Below the pieces are notes generated by a model, which was given only the letters and a program-made list of their open reading frames with translations, searched no databases and was not told the origin of the DNA. This document shows, piece after piece, positions 22,190 to 34,514 of a stretch of DNA of 64,000 bases. The number at the start of each line of letters is the position of its first letter. Position 1 is the stretch's first letter. Made by a program: the position numbers and the translations under genes. The stretch covers positions 34,657,785 through 34,721,784 of the forward strand of contig OY744611.1 in NCBI GenBank assembly GCA_963556255.1. The letters run 5' to 3'. This stretch comes from Allolobophora icterica (Eukaryota; Annelida; Clitellata; Crassiclitellata; Lumbricidae).

Positions 22190-24165
22190 TTCTGAAAAGT
22201 GCTTTTCGTGTATGGTACTTTGTGGCTATTCAGGCGGGAGAGAATTTTGTTACATTTTGCGTATTGAACCTGAGAAATCCTGGTTAGTTGAGGGAATCGG
22301 AGAAATTATAAAAATTGCCTGATGGATGATTCGGCCTTGTGTCAGCTATTGTAGACTGAGAAATTGTTGAGTTCATCTGTGCCAGGAAGTTTCTTTGAAA
22401 TATGTGATAGATTTTTTATAGAATTTTCAGCAGTTATACTGCAGTACATTAACTTACCAGTATGCTACTGAATATCGTGGAATTGGTTCAAGCTGAAGTT
22501 CTTGGAGGTGTCATATATTCTGAAACTGATGAAAGAGTTTACAAGTCATTTTTAATGAATTACAACATGCTACATATAGTTGTGATGAACAAGACCCTTG
22601 TCGATATCAAGAGGAACTTTGGAGCTATTTGTTAATATTTTCAAGTGAGCTTAGCTGTTGCAAACGTTCTTGGGTCGTGTCGTAAAGTCCAGTAGCTATC
22701 CGTCACAGAAATGTACTGGCCTGCAGTGTAGGTATAATATTCCATGTTTTTTCTAATTTAACCTCTGTTCTTATTATTTATTTTTACTATCTCGTAACCT
22801 TCAGATGTGAAGTACCCATTGGCAATGTAAATTGATTTTTGGATCAGAAAGATGCTGACACTGATTATTACTATTGTTGTTATATAAAATATTTTCAATT
22901 GTCAATCTACTTAGACGATTTAATGTGCTAAAGTCCCTGAAAATATTATTATTACCATAGTTAAATTGTTATTGCTATATTCTGATAAAATTGTTAATTG
23001 TTATTAATTTGTAACTTCAGTCACAATAGTGTCTAATTAATGCACAAGGTGTCAACCGATCGTGCACCAAAAGGAAGCCCTATTAATCAGTAGATGATTA
23101 AAGTAATAGTACTGACGTTTAAATTAATATTTTTATTACTATATCTGTTCTGTTAATCACTTTGCGATTTTTCATTTAAGGTAATGCAAACATTTGCGTT
23201 ACAGTTCTAAATAAGTCAGGCATGGAGCCAAACACTGATAGACAGACATTCGGATATACATACAGTCATACACAGACAAACAAAAGACATACAGACAAGT
23301 ACACAACAGGTATTGAAAGACACGCAGCCAGAACTGACTGGACGGAGTAACTTTCAATTAGTTTCGTATTTCTCGCTGTCTACTCTTAGTACTGTTGGAT
23401 CCGTTAAATGCATTTCATCCAATCGTCAACTGTTGCTGAAATGATTCGTAGAAAAAACCTTTTATGCCGAGGTGTGCACGTCCGCATTTAGTCTAGACCA
23501 AATGGAATTACCCTCGTAATGTAAATAGTACTTTAGTCAGGTAGAAGTCTGTCTGTCTGTCCGTCTGTCTGTCTGTGTTGTAACTAAACTGCTGTACCAT
23601 TAAGTGCCTTGCAAACTAGTGCTCTGGAAAAACTGATCTTGGTCTAAGCAGTCTAATTGTTCGTCTCCCTCCCTCGGAGTCCCTCCACGTGGTCGGCGAT
23701 TAGATATCCCCGGTATATATTGCGCAATGCACATACGTTTTGTGAGCGCTCGTGTTTGTGTGGTCTAAGGGTTCAGTAACCTCCGACTGTAGATCTCGGT
23801 GGTTGTGCTTTATTACTGAACAAATGTCTGTTAGCGTTCTGGCCACATCAATGTCTGTTGCTTACGAGCATTTATTGTCTTTCTAAGGGCGTGTATTATT
23901 AGTGAGTGCATTAGATTTTGTTGGAATTCCTTTGCTTCTGTCACCTCATAAAATTAATCTGGGGTTGATCACTTTCATTCGGCCTCCGGACTTCATTTTC
24001 TGGGGTGATTATTTATGCCCCACCTCATCTCCTTCCCTGCCTTCCTCTGCCCTCTGAATGAGAAGCTACAGGTTTTGCCTGGGGAACTAGATTTGAGACA
24101 CTAGGGATTGTACCCAGAAGCCAACCATAGTGGGATGAAGCATTAGCCATTTCATTTTATTGACC
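22190..24165. other. No gene seen; possible regulatory cluster at 23685-23728
   Basis: AT-rich sequence without supported exons. A short cluster holds a palindromic E-box ccacgtgg (23685-23692), a TATA-like ggtatatat and a palindromic C/EBP-type site attgcgcaat (23719-23728), next to a short TCTG repeat near 23548. Confidence 0.35.
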
Positions 24166-24169
24166 TCAG

Positions 24170-24560
24170 CGCATGAACAAGCCGTTTTTAGTATATACGA
24201 ATCCAATTTTTCACTTGAACTCAGGTTTTAAACAAAACCCTGAGTTTTAGACATGCAGAGACTTTGTTTTAGACAAATGTCACAAACCTATAAATGAAAT
24301 AAAACCTGCTAATGAAAAACCATGGTTCGCATATTTAAAAAATGGTTTTAAGCAAACTGAGACCCAAAGTTGTAAATAAACGCTGTTTTTTTATTTTGAG
24401 GCTCACATTTTATATTTCTGGTTTTAAACAAACCAATGTTGGCATTTTTAGATAAACCCTGTTTTTAGCTACACTAAGACCCTTGTTTCAAACCAAATCT
24501 TGATTTTTAAACGTATAAACAGTACAGAAGTGCTTTGTGAAAAACCAGGGCTCATATTTT
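24170..24560. repeat. Degenerate GTTTTAAACAAA repeat
   Basis: Imperfect copies of ggttttaaacaaaacc at intervals of about 35-45 bases, strongly diverged. Confidence 0.45.
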
Positions 24561-24570
24561 TAGATAAAAC

Positions 24571-24827
24571 CAGTGCTGTTTTCTGCCGGAACACTTCGGA
24601 ACAGGGTTGTGGCACCTTTTTACAGCTACTAAAATATAATTTAGTTATTTGAATAAAAGAATAATTTAGTTATTTTAATTTAACATGACTTCAAAAATTT
24701 TCTTGTGGAAGGGTCTCACTGAGACCCCTCCCCAAACCCCACCGAGGTTTTTTCTCGGGCTTCACCCTCTAGTTAGCCCTTGCGTAATTGTTCAGTTCCG
24801 GAACCATTTTTCTAGAAAAAAGCACTG
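24571..24827 (-). mobile_element. hAT-like MITE family C, copy 2, perfect 8-bp TSD
   Basis: A 257-bp element that is the reverse orientation of 21635-21871: it starts cagtgctgttttctgccgg and ends ttctagaaaaaagcactg. It is flanked by gataaaac on both sides (24563-24570 and 24828-24835). Confidence 0.9.
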
Positions 24828-25029
24828 GATAAAACTAGTTTTAAGCCCATAATGAAAGCAGAACTGGTGTCTGAATCACCAAAGGCAGCATTTCTAAACA
24901 GGTTTCGGTAAGCAATAAAAAAACCAAACTGTTATGACCGCATTATCGTTACGATTAGAGTTGTGATAAGCAGTCCAACTTATCGAAGGAAAATTCCTTC
25001 ATTTACTGTTCCCAATGTCTGGAAAGAGG

Positions 25030-25370
25030 GGACACCTTTGCAAAGAGTGTGTTACCTTAATCTTTGTAACAAATATTTTACCTTACCTTTTGTAAACAGA
25101 TGTGTTACCTTAACAATTGTAAACAAGTGTGCAACCTTAACCTTTGTTAAGCATGCTACCATAACGTTTGTGACCTTTGCTTTGTAATCAAATTTGCTAC
25201 CCTGTCCTGAACCCTGACCTTTGACCCGAGGTCATTGAATAGGTTAACAAAGGTTAACTTTGTAAACAAGCATTTATACTTTAACCTTTGTAAACAAATC
25301 TTGACCTTATTAAGTAAGTGTGTTACCGTTATCTTTGTGATCACATGTTACCTTTAACTTACACGAGAAT
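25030..25370. repeat. Minisatellite, unit about 27 bp (gttaccttaacctttgtaaacaa)
   Basis: About 12 imperfect copies of a unit built from gttaccttaacc and tttgtaaacaag. One inverted stretch (ggttaacaaaggttaac) lies near 25240. Confidence 0.7.
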
Positions 25371-25399
25371 ATCTTTAAAAGTGTAAACCTTGAGAAAAA

Positions 25400-27340
25400 T
25401 TGTAGAATTTGCGAAAGTGTTTAGTCATTCTGCACATCATAACTGTTAAATGACAGTGGTTGAGACAGCAGCCACGTAGAGTAGGTGTAGGTCCGGGAAC
25501 AGCAGACACCAAGATAGCCAGAACACTTAGGGGCATCAGGTGTCTCGTAATGAAACAGACTATTGTTGCTTTGTGAAGTAATTAGACCCAGGCAACAGTG
25601 AATGGGCCGACAGTGAGTGGGCAGCTATTCGTCTGCCAAGGGACGGTGTATGTGGGCAGCATTCTAGACTCAATAGTGTCTGCTCTTGGCAAACAGTAGC
25701 GTTTTGAGTATGCTGCTCCAGTGTAGTCTGCAGGCGTTGGGTACTGTCGGCCTGTCTCGGAAGGCCGACCTAGAACAATATCAAACGCCTTATTGAAGTC
25801 TGCATTGCCAGATCCTGTATTGCCACTGGGCCGAATCCTATTCTATGACCTCCGGTCAAAGGTCAAGGTTCAGGACAGGTCTATGATACGCTACATGCCA
25901 ACTACACATACTATTGTGTCAAGACATAGGTATCTAATCGTATAACTTCGGTATCGCCATTAAAATAACCATTAAGCATAATTGAAGATAAGCCTGCAGA
26001 AATGCGTAATTTTGTCTGTTTTTCAGGTTGTTATTGCGCTTACCTTGTTTACTAGTGCCAACTTGACCCTGTGTCCTCTCAGGGCCAGTAAATTAGTACC
26101 AACACAAGCTGGGAGGTATTGCATGATGCCTATGCTGCCTCGATAGTGGTAGTAAATGTAAATTACATTAAGAGGAGTTATATCTACAAAGATATCAGTC
26201 TTTAGTTAGAGCTTAAGAAATTATAACACTGTTCAAATGTATAGGACGAATAGGCGTGAAAGTACCTAAATGGGCACCAATTCAATTATATATTTTTTGT
26301 CTTTTGGTAGAGGCAGGACTTTTATTTTCCGGTACAAATTCCAAAACGTTGGAGCATGTGTGAAGGAATTCTTTAAGTTACTTATGTCTTTGAACTAACT
26401 CCAGTGCTAGGTCGATGGTTAGATGTGGAATGTTTGGAAAGAAGCAAAGGCCACCATATTGATTCCTCATGATCATAGCAGATGTCCGTCTGTATGAGTT
26501 AAACGTAACTGACATGACATAATTATAGTCCAGAGCCTCACAAGCCTATTCATTTTAGTGATTTATTTGCGCTTATTACGAGCCCTGTCGATGCTTTCAA
26601 GGTAGATGCCTCTCTAACTTTATCGCAATTAAATACTTGAGTTCATGACCGAGCTCAATGACCGACCGAGTATCTCGAACGTCAAGTTTACTTTGATGAG
26701 TTGTCCGGTTCAGTTGTCTGGTTCAGTTGTCCGGTTCAGTTGACCGGTTCGTCCACTCTCTTGCGTCTTCGTTACGTTAGTCTCCTTGAAGCGATTCCAC
26801 TCTGATGTAGCGTTATGAGTTTCCATAGTGACTGCTTTTTCATCACCATCTCCGTTGTCATTGTCTAGATCTAATAATAGAAGTTTTTTCGGCCACTATA
26901 TGTATTTAAATTTTATGACTTTGGTGCAGAAGTTATTCTTAAAGGTTCGGTTTTAAGTGGAATAATTATTTTAGTTATTGAACGAAATACTTGAATAAAC
27001 AAACAAGTTATTTGAATGGAATAACTGACTACAGGAGGATGGAAAACCAGTCTAAACTGGTTTCACAATCCGATATTATGATTACTATTACCCCACCCAC
27101 CTTATCCTACCCTACTCACCGTACCCTACCCTACCCTATTGTACCCACCAACCAATCCTTCACTTGTCATACTTGTCAAGTCCAAGATTGTTGCTCCTGC
27201 ATGAGTTTAGACTTTCTGTCTGAGACATTAAAAAAATGTTACAATGGGCAAATGTCATTCATTCTCATGCTTCCAATCTGAACTACTCTATTCTCACAAA
27301 ATTATGTTTTCATTCGTACTTTATATATGTATACAGTATG
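25400..27340. other. No gene seen
   Basis: Unremarkable AT-rich DNA. A four-copy 12-base run of tccggttcagttg words lies at about 26700-26750, and a short ccctaccctac stretch near 27110. No supported exon. Confidence 0.45.
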
Positions 27341-27347
27341 TATATTA

Positions 27348-29142
27348 GGGGCATTCCATGTCAAATCAACACACTTTAGAAAAAAAATGGACGTCATCAT
27401 CTCCATTTTTTTTAAAATTTGGTATGGTGACAAACCCCTATGAAAAACTCTCAAAACCAAAATTTTTGATTTTTTGGTCAACCGATGTCCGAGATATAGG
27501 TCAATGAACATTGACCAAAACGGGCCGATTTTCGCTGACCGCCAGTGTTCAAATTGCTGTATCTCAGCTTCTATTGCACCTAGAGACACAATTGAAATAC
27601 CAAAATGAAGGTATTAAATAGCTCTATCTGGGCAAAGCACTTGGAAACGTTCATATTTAGTAACAAAAACATTTTGAGCAACTGTAACCTAGTGAAACTG
27701 ACCTAGGTCAGTTTGCCACATCAGAATTTTATCAAATTTTTCCCATGCAAAGCTTTCATTGTTCTTAACAATTGGTTAAAATTTCAGAGTGGGCACTCTA
27801 ATAGTTTTTTACAGTGATTTTTTAAAGGTACAGTCATTGTCGAGATTCGCGACCATCATATTTCGCCCGATAGATCTAAACTGTTTTGAAGAGCCTGGTT
27901 TGCTGCAATAGTTTCCTCGGATGTCAGCGAGTACATTCTTCCAGTGACGGAAGAACAGTTTAAACCAACGGTTGTTGGTTGAACAGTTGGCATGCACTTT
28001 ACTATTCACAACAGGAGACTCGACAAGTACAGAAAACGATGAATTTAGTAGAGATAGAGTTAGGTTGGAGACAGGAATTCTGAATCGCTGAACAAATCAG
28101 TGGTCATGGGTTCAGGGTCTCCTTTTGAGGATGAGTGATTATGTTTCTCCTGCATCTTTTTCCAACACCGAGTACACAGCTTATCCCCAAGCTGTAGAGA
28201 AGGGTGTAGCTGTATTGTAGCTGATGTGATAGTTCTTAATCCAGTCCTTTTAAACTGTTTATGACATTTGAATGGATCACAACACTTTTTGTGTCTGCTG
28301 ACAACAGTACTGCTGCAAGCACCAGTTGTGTCAGTGGACATGACAAGCCAATTGAAGACAATTTCAAGTTTGTTACAAATGTACTAATATATCAGATATA
28401 CTTCTCTACTTGGCTGTCGATTTTAGGTAGTTTCTCTCAACTTCAGTTATAATAACATCAAAAAAGGTCTATAAAATTGTAATTTATAATTACAGTGAAC
28501 ATTCAGACAACAGGAAAGAGTATGAAATTTTTGTTCAGCATGTTATGTGAGATAATGTTAGTACAGTGTACAAAGATCATTGATATTAACAGCTGGGATT
28601 CAGCAGTTAAACATTCATGGCATATCAACGGTTGCGATGATGGTAGCGAATCATGACCACAACTGTACCTTGAAAAAATCACTGTAAAAAAACTATTAGA
28701 GTGCCCACTCTGAAATTTTAACCAATTGTTAAGAACAATGAAAGCTTTGCATGGGAAAAATTTGATAAAATTCTGAGGTGGCAAACTGACCTAGGTCAGT
28801 TGCACTAGGTTACAGTTGCTCATAAATTTTTGTTACTAAATATGAACGTTTCCAAGTGCTTTGCCCAGATAGAGCTATTTAATACCTTCATTTTGGTATT
28901 TCAATTGTGTCTCTATAGGTGCAATAGAAGCTGAGATACAGCAGTTTGAACATTGGCGGTCAACGAAAATCGGCCCATTTTGGTCAATGTTCATTGACCC
29001 ATATCTCGGACATCGGCTGACCAAAAAAATCAAAAATTTCTGTTTTGAGAGTTTTTCGTAGTGGTTTATCACCATACCAAATTTGAACAAAATCGGAGAT
29101 GGTGATGCACGATGACTGTGTTGATTGGACGTGGAATGCCCC
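27348..29142. mobile_element. DNA transposon with about 510-bp terminal inverted repeats and 4-bp TSD
   Basis: The ends ggggcattccatgtcaaatc and its near-perfect inverse (ending gtggaatgcccc) bound 1,795 bp. The inverted arms run to about 27859 and from about 28636, roughly 510 bp each and highly similar by eye. ATTA flanks both ends (27344-27347 and 29143-29146). The 776-bp centre carries minus-strand frames (see 28060-28341). The long arms, short GGGG terminus and 4-bp duplication do not fit hAT or Tc1/mariner. Sola1, Academ or Ginger-like groups use 4-bp duplications, but the class is unresolved. Confidence 0.85.
28060..28341 (-). pseudogene. Zinc-ribbon-like N-terminal fragment of a transposon protein
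   Basis: A 93-residue frame inside the long-TIR element. It has KKCCDPFKCHKQ, then GLRTIT, then GDKLCTRCWKKM: two Cys pairs about 40 residues apart, with HxxL between. This CCDPF...LR.IT...LC..C spacing recalls the N-terminus of uncharacterised transposon-linked proteins in invertebrates (memory, not a search). The frame stops soon after. A second minus frame at 27809-28009 may be a decayed continuation. It is probably non-functional. Confidence 0.45.
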
Positions 29143-29553
29143 ATTAGGGCTGTACCGAATGTTCGCTTCGTAACCGCTTTGGGCCGAATAGTGGGCCAAA
29201 TCGCTATTCGGTTTTCGGCCGAATAGTAGCGGTCGAACCGAATACGAATAGTGGTCACGTGACATCTGTTTCTGTATATGCGGCTGCTATAGCGAGTGGA
29301 GTGAACGTTAAGTAAGTGACAATTTCTAAGTTTAGTTAAATTAGCTCCATTTCTAGTTTACACAGACTGGCAGAAGGATGCAAAAATTACATGTAGTTAA
29401 CTGTTTACGTATTAAATTTACTGAACAAACTTACATTTGAAAGTTTGAATGTTGTCGGTAGACCTATTTTATACACTATTCGTATTGGGCGGAGTAGTTG
29501 GTCCAATTATTCGTATTCGGCCGAATAGTGATTATCACCTATTCGGTACAGCC

Positions 29554-29558
<5 letters not shown>
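29143..29558. mobile_element. MITE with ATTAGGGCTGTACCGAAT inverted ends
   Basis: It begins attagggctgtaccgaat and ends attcggtacagccctaat, a perfect 18-bp inverted repeat. Inside are many cgaatag / ttcggcc words in both orientations. It lies directly against the long-TIR element and is followed by a (TA)n run. The ATTA counted as the right target duplication of the neighbour is also the first four bases here. Confidence 0.8.

Positions 29559-29603
<45 letters not shown>
29559..29603. repeat. (TA)n microsatellite
   Basis: A TA run directly after the MITE; a second (TA)n lies at about 29888-29952. Confidence 0.85.
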
Positions 29604-29608
<5 letters not shown>

Positions 29609-29882
29609 GAATTGACTAAATATTTATAATGTATGCAATCCTGTGTGTGTATACATTTGCAATATGTATGTACCATAAGGGTTTGTGCTTTGTATCTGTC
29701 TAGCGATTCATGTGTATTTATGTATGAACATAATGCTTTTACAGGCATTCTCTGTGTATATCTGATAGGTGCATAAAAATACGATATGCGGGTGACTTGC
29801 ATCAATGTTGTACTTGAGTATGTAATATACGTGTGTATATATACGTCTGTATGTATACTCACGTATATACATTCTTGTGTTA

Positions 29883-29887
<5 letters not shown>

Positions 29888-29952
<65 letters not shown>
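29888..29952. repeat. (TA)n microsatellite
   Basis: A TA run of about 65 bases. Confidence 0.9.
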
Positions 29953-29955
<3 letters not shown>

Positions 29956-29959
29956 ATGT

Positions 29960-31925
29960 ACATGTTTTTGTGTGATTTACTTGTAGCTTGGAGACTTGTT
30001 TACTTAACTAAGCCATCAATTTGCGTTATTCTGATGATAATAGTGAAAGCTATGACAGCAGATGAATTGGACGGTGGAAGTCGGGAACGCTTGCTCCGAT
30101 GAGCTTGAATGGAGGGAGGGTGGGAGTGTTTGTTGAGCGAGGTTTGCCTCTATCTAGGTCATGTCGTACCTGTAGCATACTGACTCGCTCTTAGCTGTAT
30201 TTATTGGTTGGTTGTTGGTTAGTTATTCTATTGAATGCCGTTGTAAATGTACGAAATTCTCAGCGTTACACGAAAGCTGCGTGTGGGAGACGAGCTTATA
30301 TACGTGCGCTATATCAAATTAAATCCACATGCCCAAGTTGTTGGTGAGGTACCGTTCAGTATCAAGTCAGAGTTAGGGGGTCGTCACTGGTCAGGCCGGG
30401 GAGACAACAATGGGCGATTTATATTTATTGACTGATTTATTGACTGATTATTTTGTTGATTGCCTTACAACTCCTAGCGGGCAGGATAAGCCTTGGCGAA
30501 GTTGATTTATTATTGTTGTATTGACTGGTTAGTTGATTGTTTGACAAGTTGTTTGACTTGATTATTGACTAAGACTAAAGAGGATTTTATGAAGGGCATC
30601 GGAAGGTTGTTAAGCATGTAGTTTCCAGAGGGTGAGTAAGCCGAAAATTTCCGTCGCAACGGTCGCTTTTGAATGATGAAACATTTTCAAAAATCCTGCA
30701 ACCTCGCAATGAGATCGACATATCGACCTTTACGTTATGCGTGTCGGCGTCTGACTGGCTCCTTATGCGTGTCTCTCCGTTTGTCTCCCTACCCTTTCGC
30801 GGGCGTGTCCCGAAACTAGTCTTCCGATTGGTCTATCGCCTTCACGCGTGTACCACTCGTGAACAATGAACTGTTGGCCGCGCGGCCCTACGGCCTGTAT
30901 ATGCAAATGACTTCTATGAATGCTAGGCCAGTTGCCGACTAACCTGTGCCTTGGGAGCGTTGATGTTTATGCATTACTAGAAACGTGGCTGGTATGATAA
31001 TGAATCTTTCCTTATATGCTAATTATCTCACTAACGTCTTAGCTACCGAGCTTGATACCTCCCTCACTGAGCGCGGTAGCTTTACGCGAGTATGGTGCGT
31101 GGCCTGGTATGATAATAAGCCGTTTGGCCTGAATGCTAATGAACCGTTGGCCACTGGCGTACAGAGCTAATGCTAAAAGCTTACAGCCAGGGACCTCAGC
31201 AGGTCTATTGTATCGACACGATTTGGCCAAATGGAACCGGTTTTTAACTACAATTTTAACGACGATATTAAGATGGTTGCGGTCGGCAAGACGTTAATAT
31301 TATTTCGCAAAGGTAAAAATGTTTTATCGGAACTTTTTCATCTTTTTTTCTGATATGATGTAGTGATTTATATAACGCGTGCCATCGCGCCAAGAACAAA
31401 AAACAAGATCAGGAGGTTGTACCTAGTTTATGCGGATTTAATTAAGAAAGACTTGTTACCTATTTTCTCGGTGAGAAGGCTGATTTCTTCTGACGCGCTT
31501 TCGTGTGAGTGGGATAAATTTAGGATAGTTACGTTACATTTATATTAAACAGAAAAGAAAAGTATGGTCTACACTTGAAGCTTGGTGTTTTTATTTGACC
31601 ACCCACCGTTACCTTCGGACTTTCTGACCAATAAGATTTTAACCAGGCAAGTTTTGACTACATTGGTTTCGCTGAAGCAACCGCTGATTTATTCCTTGCC
31701 AGTAGTTCCTGTTTAACGACACTTTGTGATAACAAAGATCATTAGCGTCGTCCTCCTCCTTATTACAAGCTTGGGACTGGCACTGTCAGACTACGAACAG
31801 TGACGGTTATTCCTTGATCTTTACGACAGTGGTGCTTATAGACGTATGGTTTAAACTACTTTATGCTGGCGACACCTAGTGTCAGTTTTTATAGTCTCTC
31901 ACTGAGCATTTCATTCTTACATCAC
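29960..31925. other. No gene seen; CpG-enriched patch at about 30640-31170
   Basis: The patch 30640-31170 is richer in CG than its surroundings and contains an octamer-like atgcaaat (about 30901) and two copies of tggtatgataat...atgctaat about 115 bases apart (about 30988 and 31105). It could be regulatory. No exon is supported. Confidence 0.3.
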
Positions 31926-31932
31926 TGGCAAT

Positions 31933-32469
31933 CAGTGTTATTTTAGTTCCAGCATTAATTTCTATTCCAGTTCTTATTCTATTCCACTGCTATAATTTTT
32001 GTTCTAGTTCTAGTTCCTCTTTAGAAATAAATTTTATTCTTATTCTAGTTCCACTTCTTCTTTATAATTAATTTTGGTTCCAGTTCTAGTTTCACAAAAA
32101 ATCTAATTGTAGTTCCACTTCCAAATCCACTTACAGTTTTCACAGTTCTAACATAAACGGTTAATGTCTGTGTGTAATAAAACAGTTTATAGGCAGACAT
32201 ACAAAAAAGTTACCAGTCAACTATTTGACTGTTGAGTTTCAAAAACACCCGCATCTCAAGGGATTTGCTCAATCGATTAAACGTTAGAATTATCCATTGT
32301 GCAGCTTAAAAATTAATTCTATTCCATTCTCGTTCTAGAAAAATATTGACATTTTCGTTCCTGTTCTATTGTCGTTCTACATTTACTTTTTGTTCCAGTT
32401 TTCGTTCCGTGGAACTAATTTTAAATAATTAGTATTCCTATTCTATTCTCTGGAATTAAAATAACACTG
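31933..32469. mobile_element. hAT-like MITE, 537 bp, 8-bp TSD with one mismatch
   Basis: The ends cagtgttattttagttcca / tggaattaaaataacactg are inverted repeats. The flanks ctggcaat (31925-31932) and ctagcaat (32470-32477) differ at one position. The interior is full of ttctagttcc words. It is an older insertion than the perfect-TSD elements. Confidence 0.8.
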
Positions 32470-32477
32470 CTAGCAAT

Positions 32478-34510
32478 GTATGAAACTATCTTCGTCATCT
32501 TCCGCTTCGTGTGCTGGCTGACTGGTGTAGCTGCTAAACTGCCTTGCAGACACTTGCAAAAACTGACACTAGGTGTTGCCAGCGTATGAAGTGGGTAAAT
32601 GGAGATCAAACCAACATTACTGTCGCGTCGTCAGAGTCATCCATTAAATATGATTAGGATGTTTGTGGTAGAGGTTGAGTAAGGGCAAGTGTTTCATTGC
32701 CATCTGTTGATTTTACAACGGGTAAAGACTGGACGAGTTTTATTATCGGAAATTTTGAAAGGGTTGAAGTTGTTTGGTAGGTGAAGTTGTCCCAGCTTAC
32801 CCCACCCCTCCAGACCGTTAATGAGGGTTTATTGTGCAGGTGCTTTGTTGTTGGATTGTTTGCGCCTGCGCTTAAGCCGAAGATTGATCCTCTGACCTAT
32901 GATCCTTGCTTCTAAGGAGTTTTTAAAGAGGTGTATAAACGGGTTTGGTACCTTGACCTTTTGAACTATTCACAGCGTATCATGCTATATCGAGTTACTT
33001 AACTCACCTTTGTTTTCTATAATGTAACGTTATTTTATTTCTAGGGCATTATATAAGAATGTATATTAATTGCTGACCTTTCCTGTAGGGAAGGAATCAT
33101 TAGCCTGGAGAGTTAGCTAAGATTACCAATTTTGCACCCTTCTATGTATTGGCTACATATCTGGCATAAATTGTTCTAGACATTGTTATAGTTATGTCTG
33201 TGACAACTGTATGAAGAATAAACGAAAATTGGTTGATTGATGTACAGTACTTAATCTTTACCTCTTAAACTGTTGTTAATGTGTTGTACCTCGATGTACC
33301 ACATTAATCCTTGAGAGCTTTAATCTGATTTATTATACTGTGAAATTTATCTATACCGTTTTAGCCTATTCTTAGAGTATCGTACCGAGATTTATTATAC
33401 TGTGCAACTATCTTTACCTTTTTAACCTATTCTTAGAGTATCGTACCTGATCGTATCACAATGCTTTAGCTTAAGTTTTTATGTAAAACAGCAATGTAGA
33501 TCACCCATCTAGATCTTTATCTGTCGTCTGTAAGATAATGTTAGGTAAGGAAATGTTAGTTTGACACATGTACCTGTCTCATCTAACCGGAGTCGTAGGA
33601 ATGGTTCCGGGGTAGAATGATATTTCAGATGAACGATAAACATGACAGCTGTGACTTCATTTTCTTAACTTAGGCACGTTATGGCTATGTATGTCGGCGG
33701 GCATCCAGAGGCCCGGGTATCCACCTGAAGGGTGGTCTGACTCCGATACCTGAAATCCGACCAAAGAAGCGTAGTGATTATTTTAAGCAGATGGTCACAG
33801 GCTCATGGCTTCATAGTGTGCAGTTATGGGTCACCTGTAAAGCCAGGGAGTGGGAGGTATCGTGTTGCAGTTGACAGTTGTCAATCAGTGATAAGCATGG
33901 AGTAACAAATTCTTTAGTGTCTGTGTGCAATTAAAAATTAGTGCTTGTTTTGGTGCGCTGAAAGATATTGTGGCCGAGCAGGTAAAGGATTGCTCTAAAC
34001 AACTTTGAATTAAGTAAATGTGTATAGTGGCTCGTATGGGACCCTTTGAACTTTTTTGTCCAATGACAGAGTAACAGGAAAGTAACAGGTAGTTGGTACC
34101 CACTCAGAGCTCATAATCAAGATAGGGTAGCGGGGCCTAATTTACCAAACGTTGGAGACCTCTAATTACAGCAATGATCATGGGACAATTAATCAATCAC
34201 ATGATGTTTGATTACATGTGTACCATATGATGCGTAATTTTGGATTACGCACCATTTAATTATGCGATGTTTGATTAGTCGTAATTTGGTATAACTGTGT
34301 TTCAGTACATTAAAAATAAGTAAAAATTGTCAAAGATGACACTGTTTTGCCGGAAACGAGTGTTTGGATGAACTTTGGTATGAGTGCACTTATGTTAGAA
34401 GTAGACACTGACTTGGAAACAGTTACTCTCTTTCCAGTGGTAACATGGGACATGTACGTACATGTTAATTCTCCAAATATTGGTATTCCAAACCAAATGG
34501 AGTGTTATCA
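32478..34510. other. No gene seen
   Basis: AT-rich DNA. Two adjacent related segments (ttattatactgtgaaat... and ttattatactgtgcaac..., about 33325 and 33390), each with cctattcttagagtatcgtacc, form a short tandem duplication of about 65 bases. No supported exon. Confidence 0.45.
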
Positions 34511-34514
34511 CATG

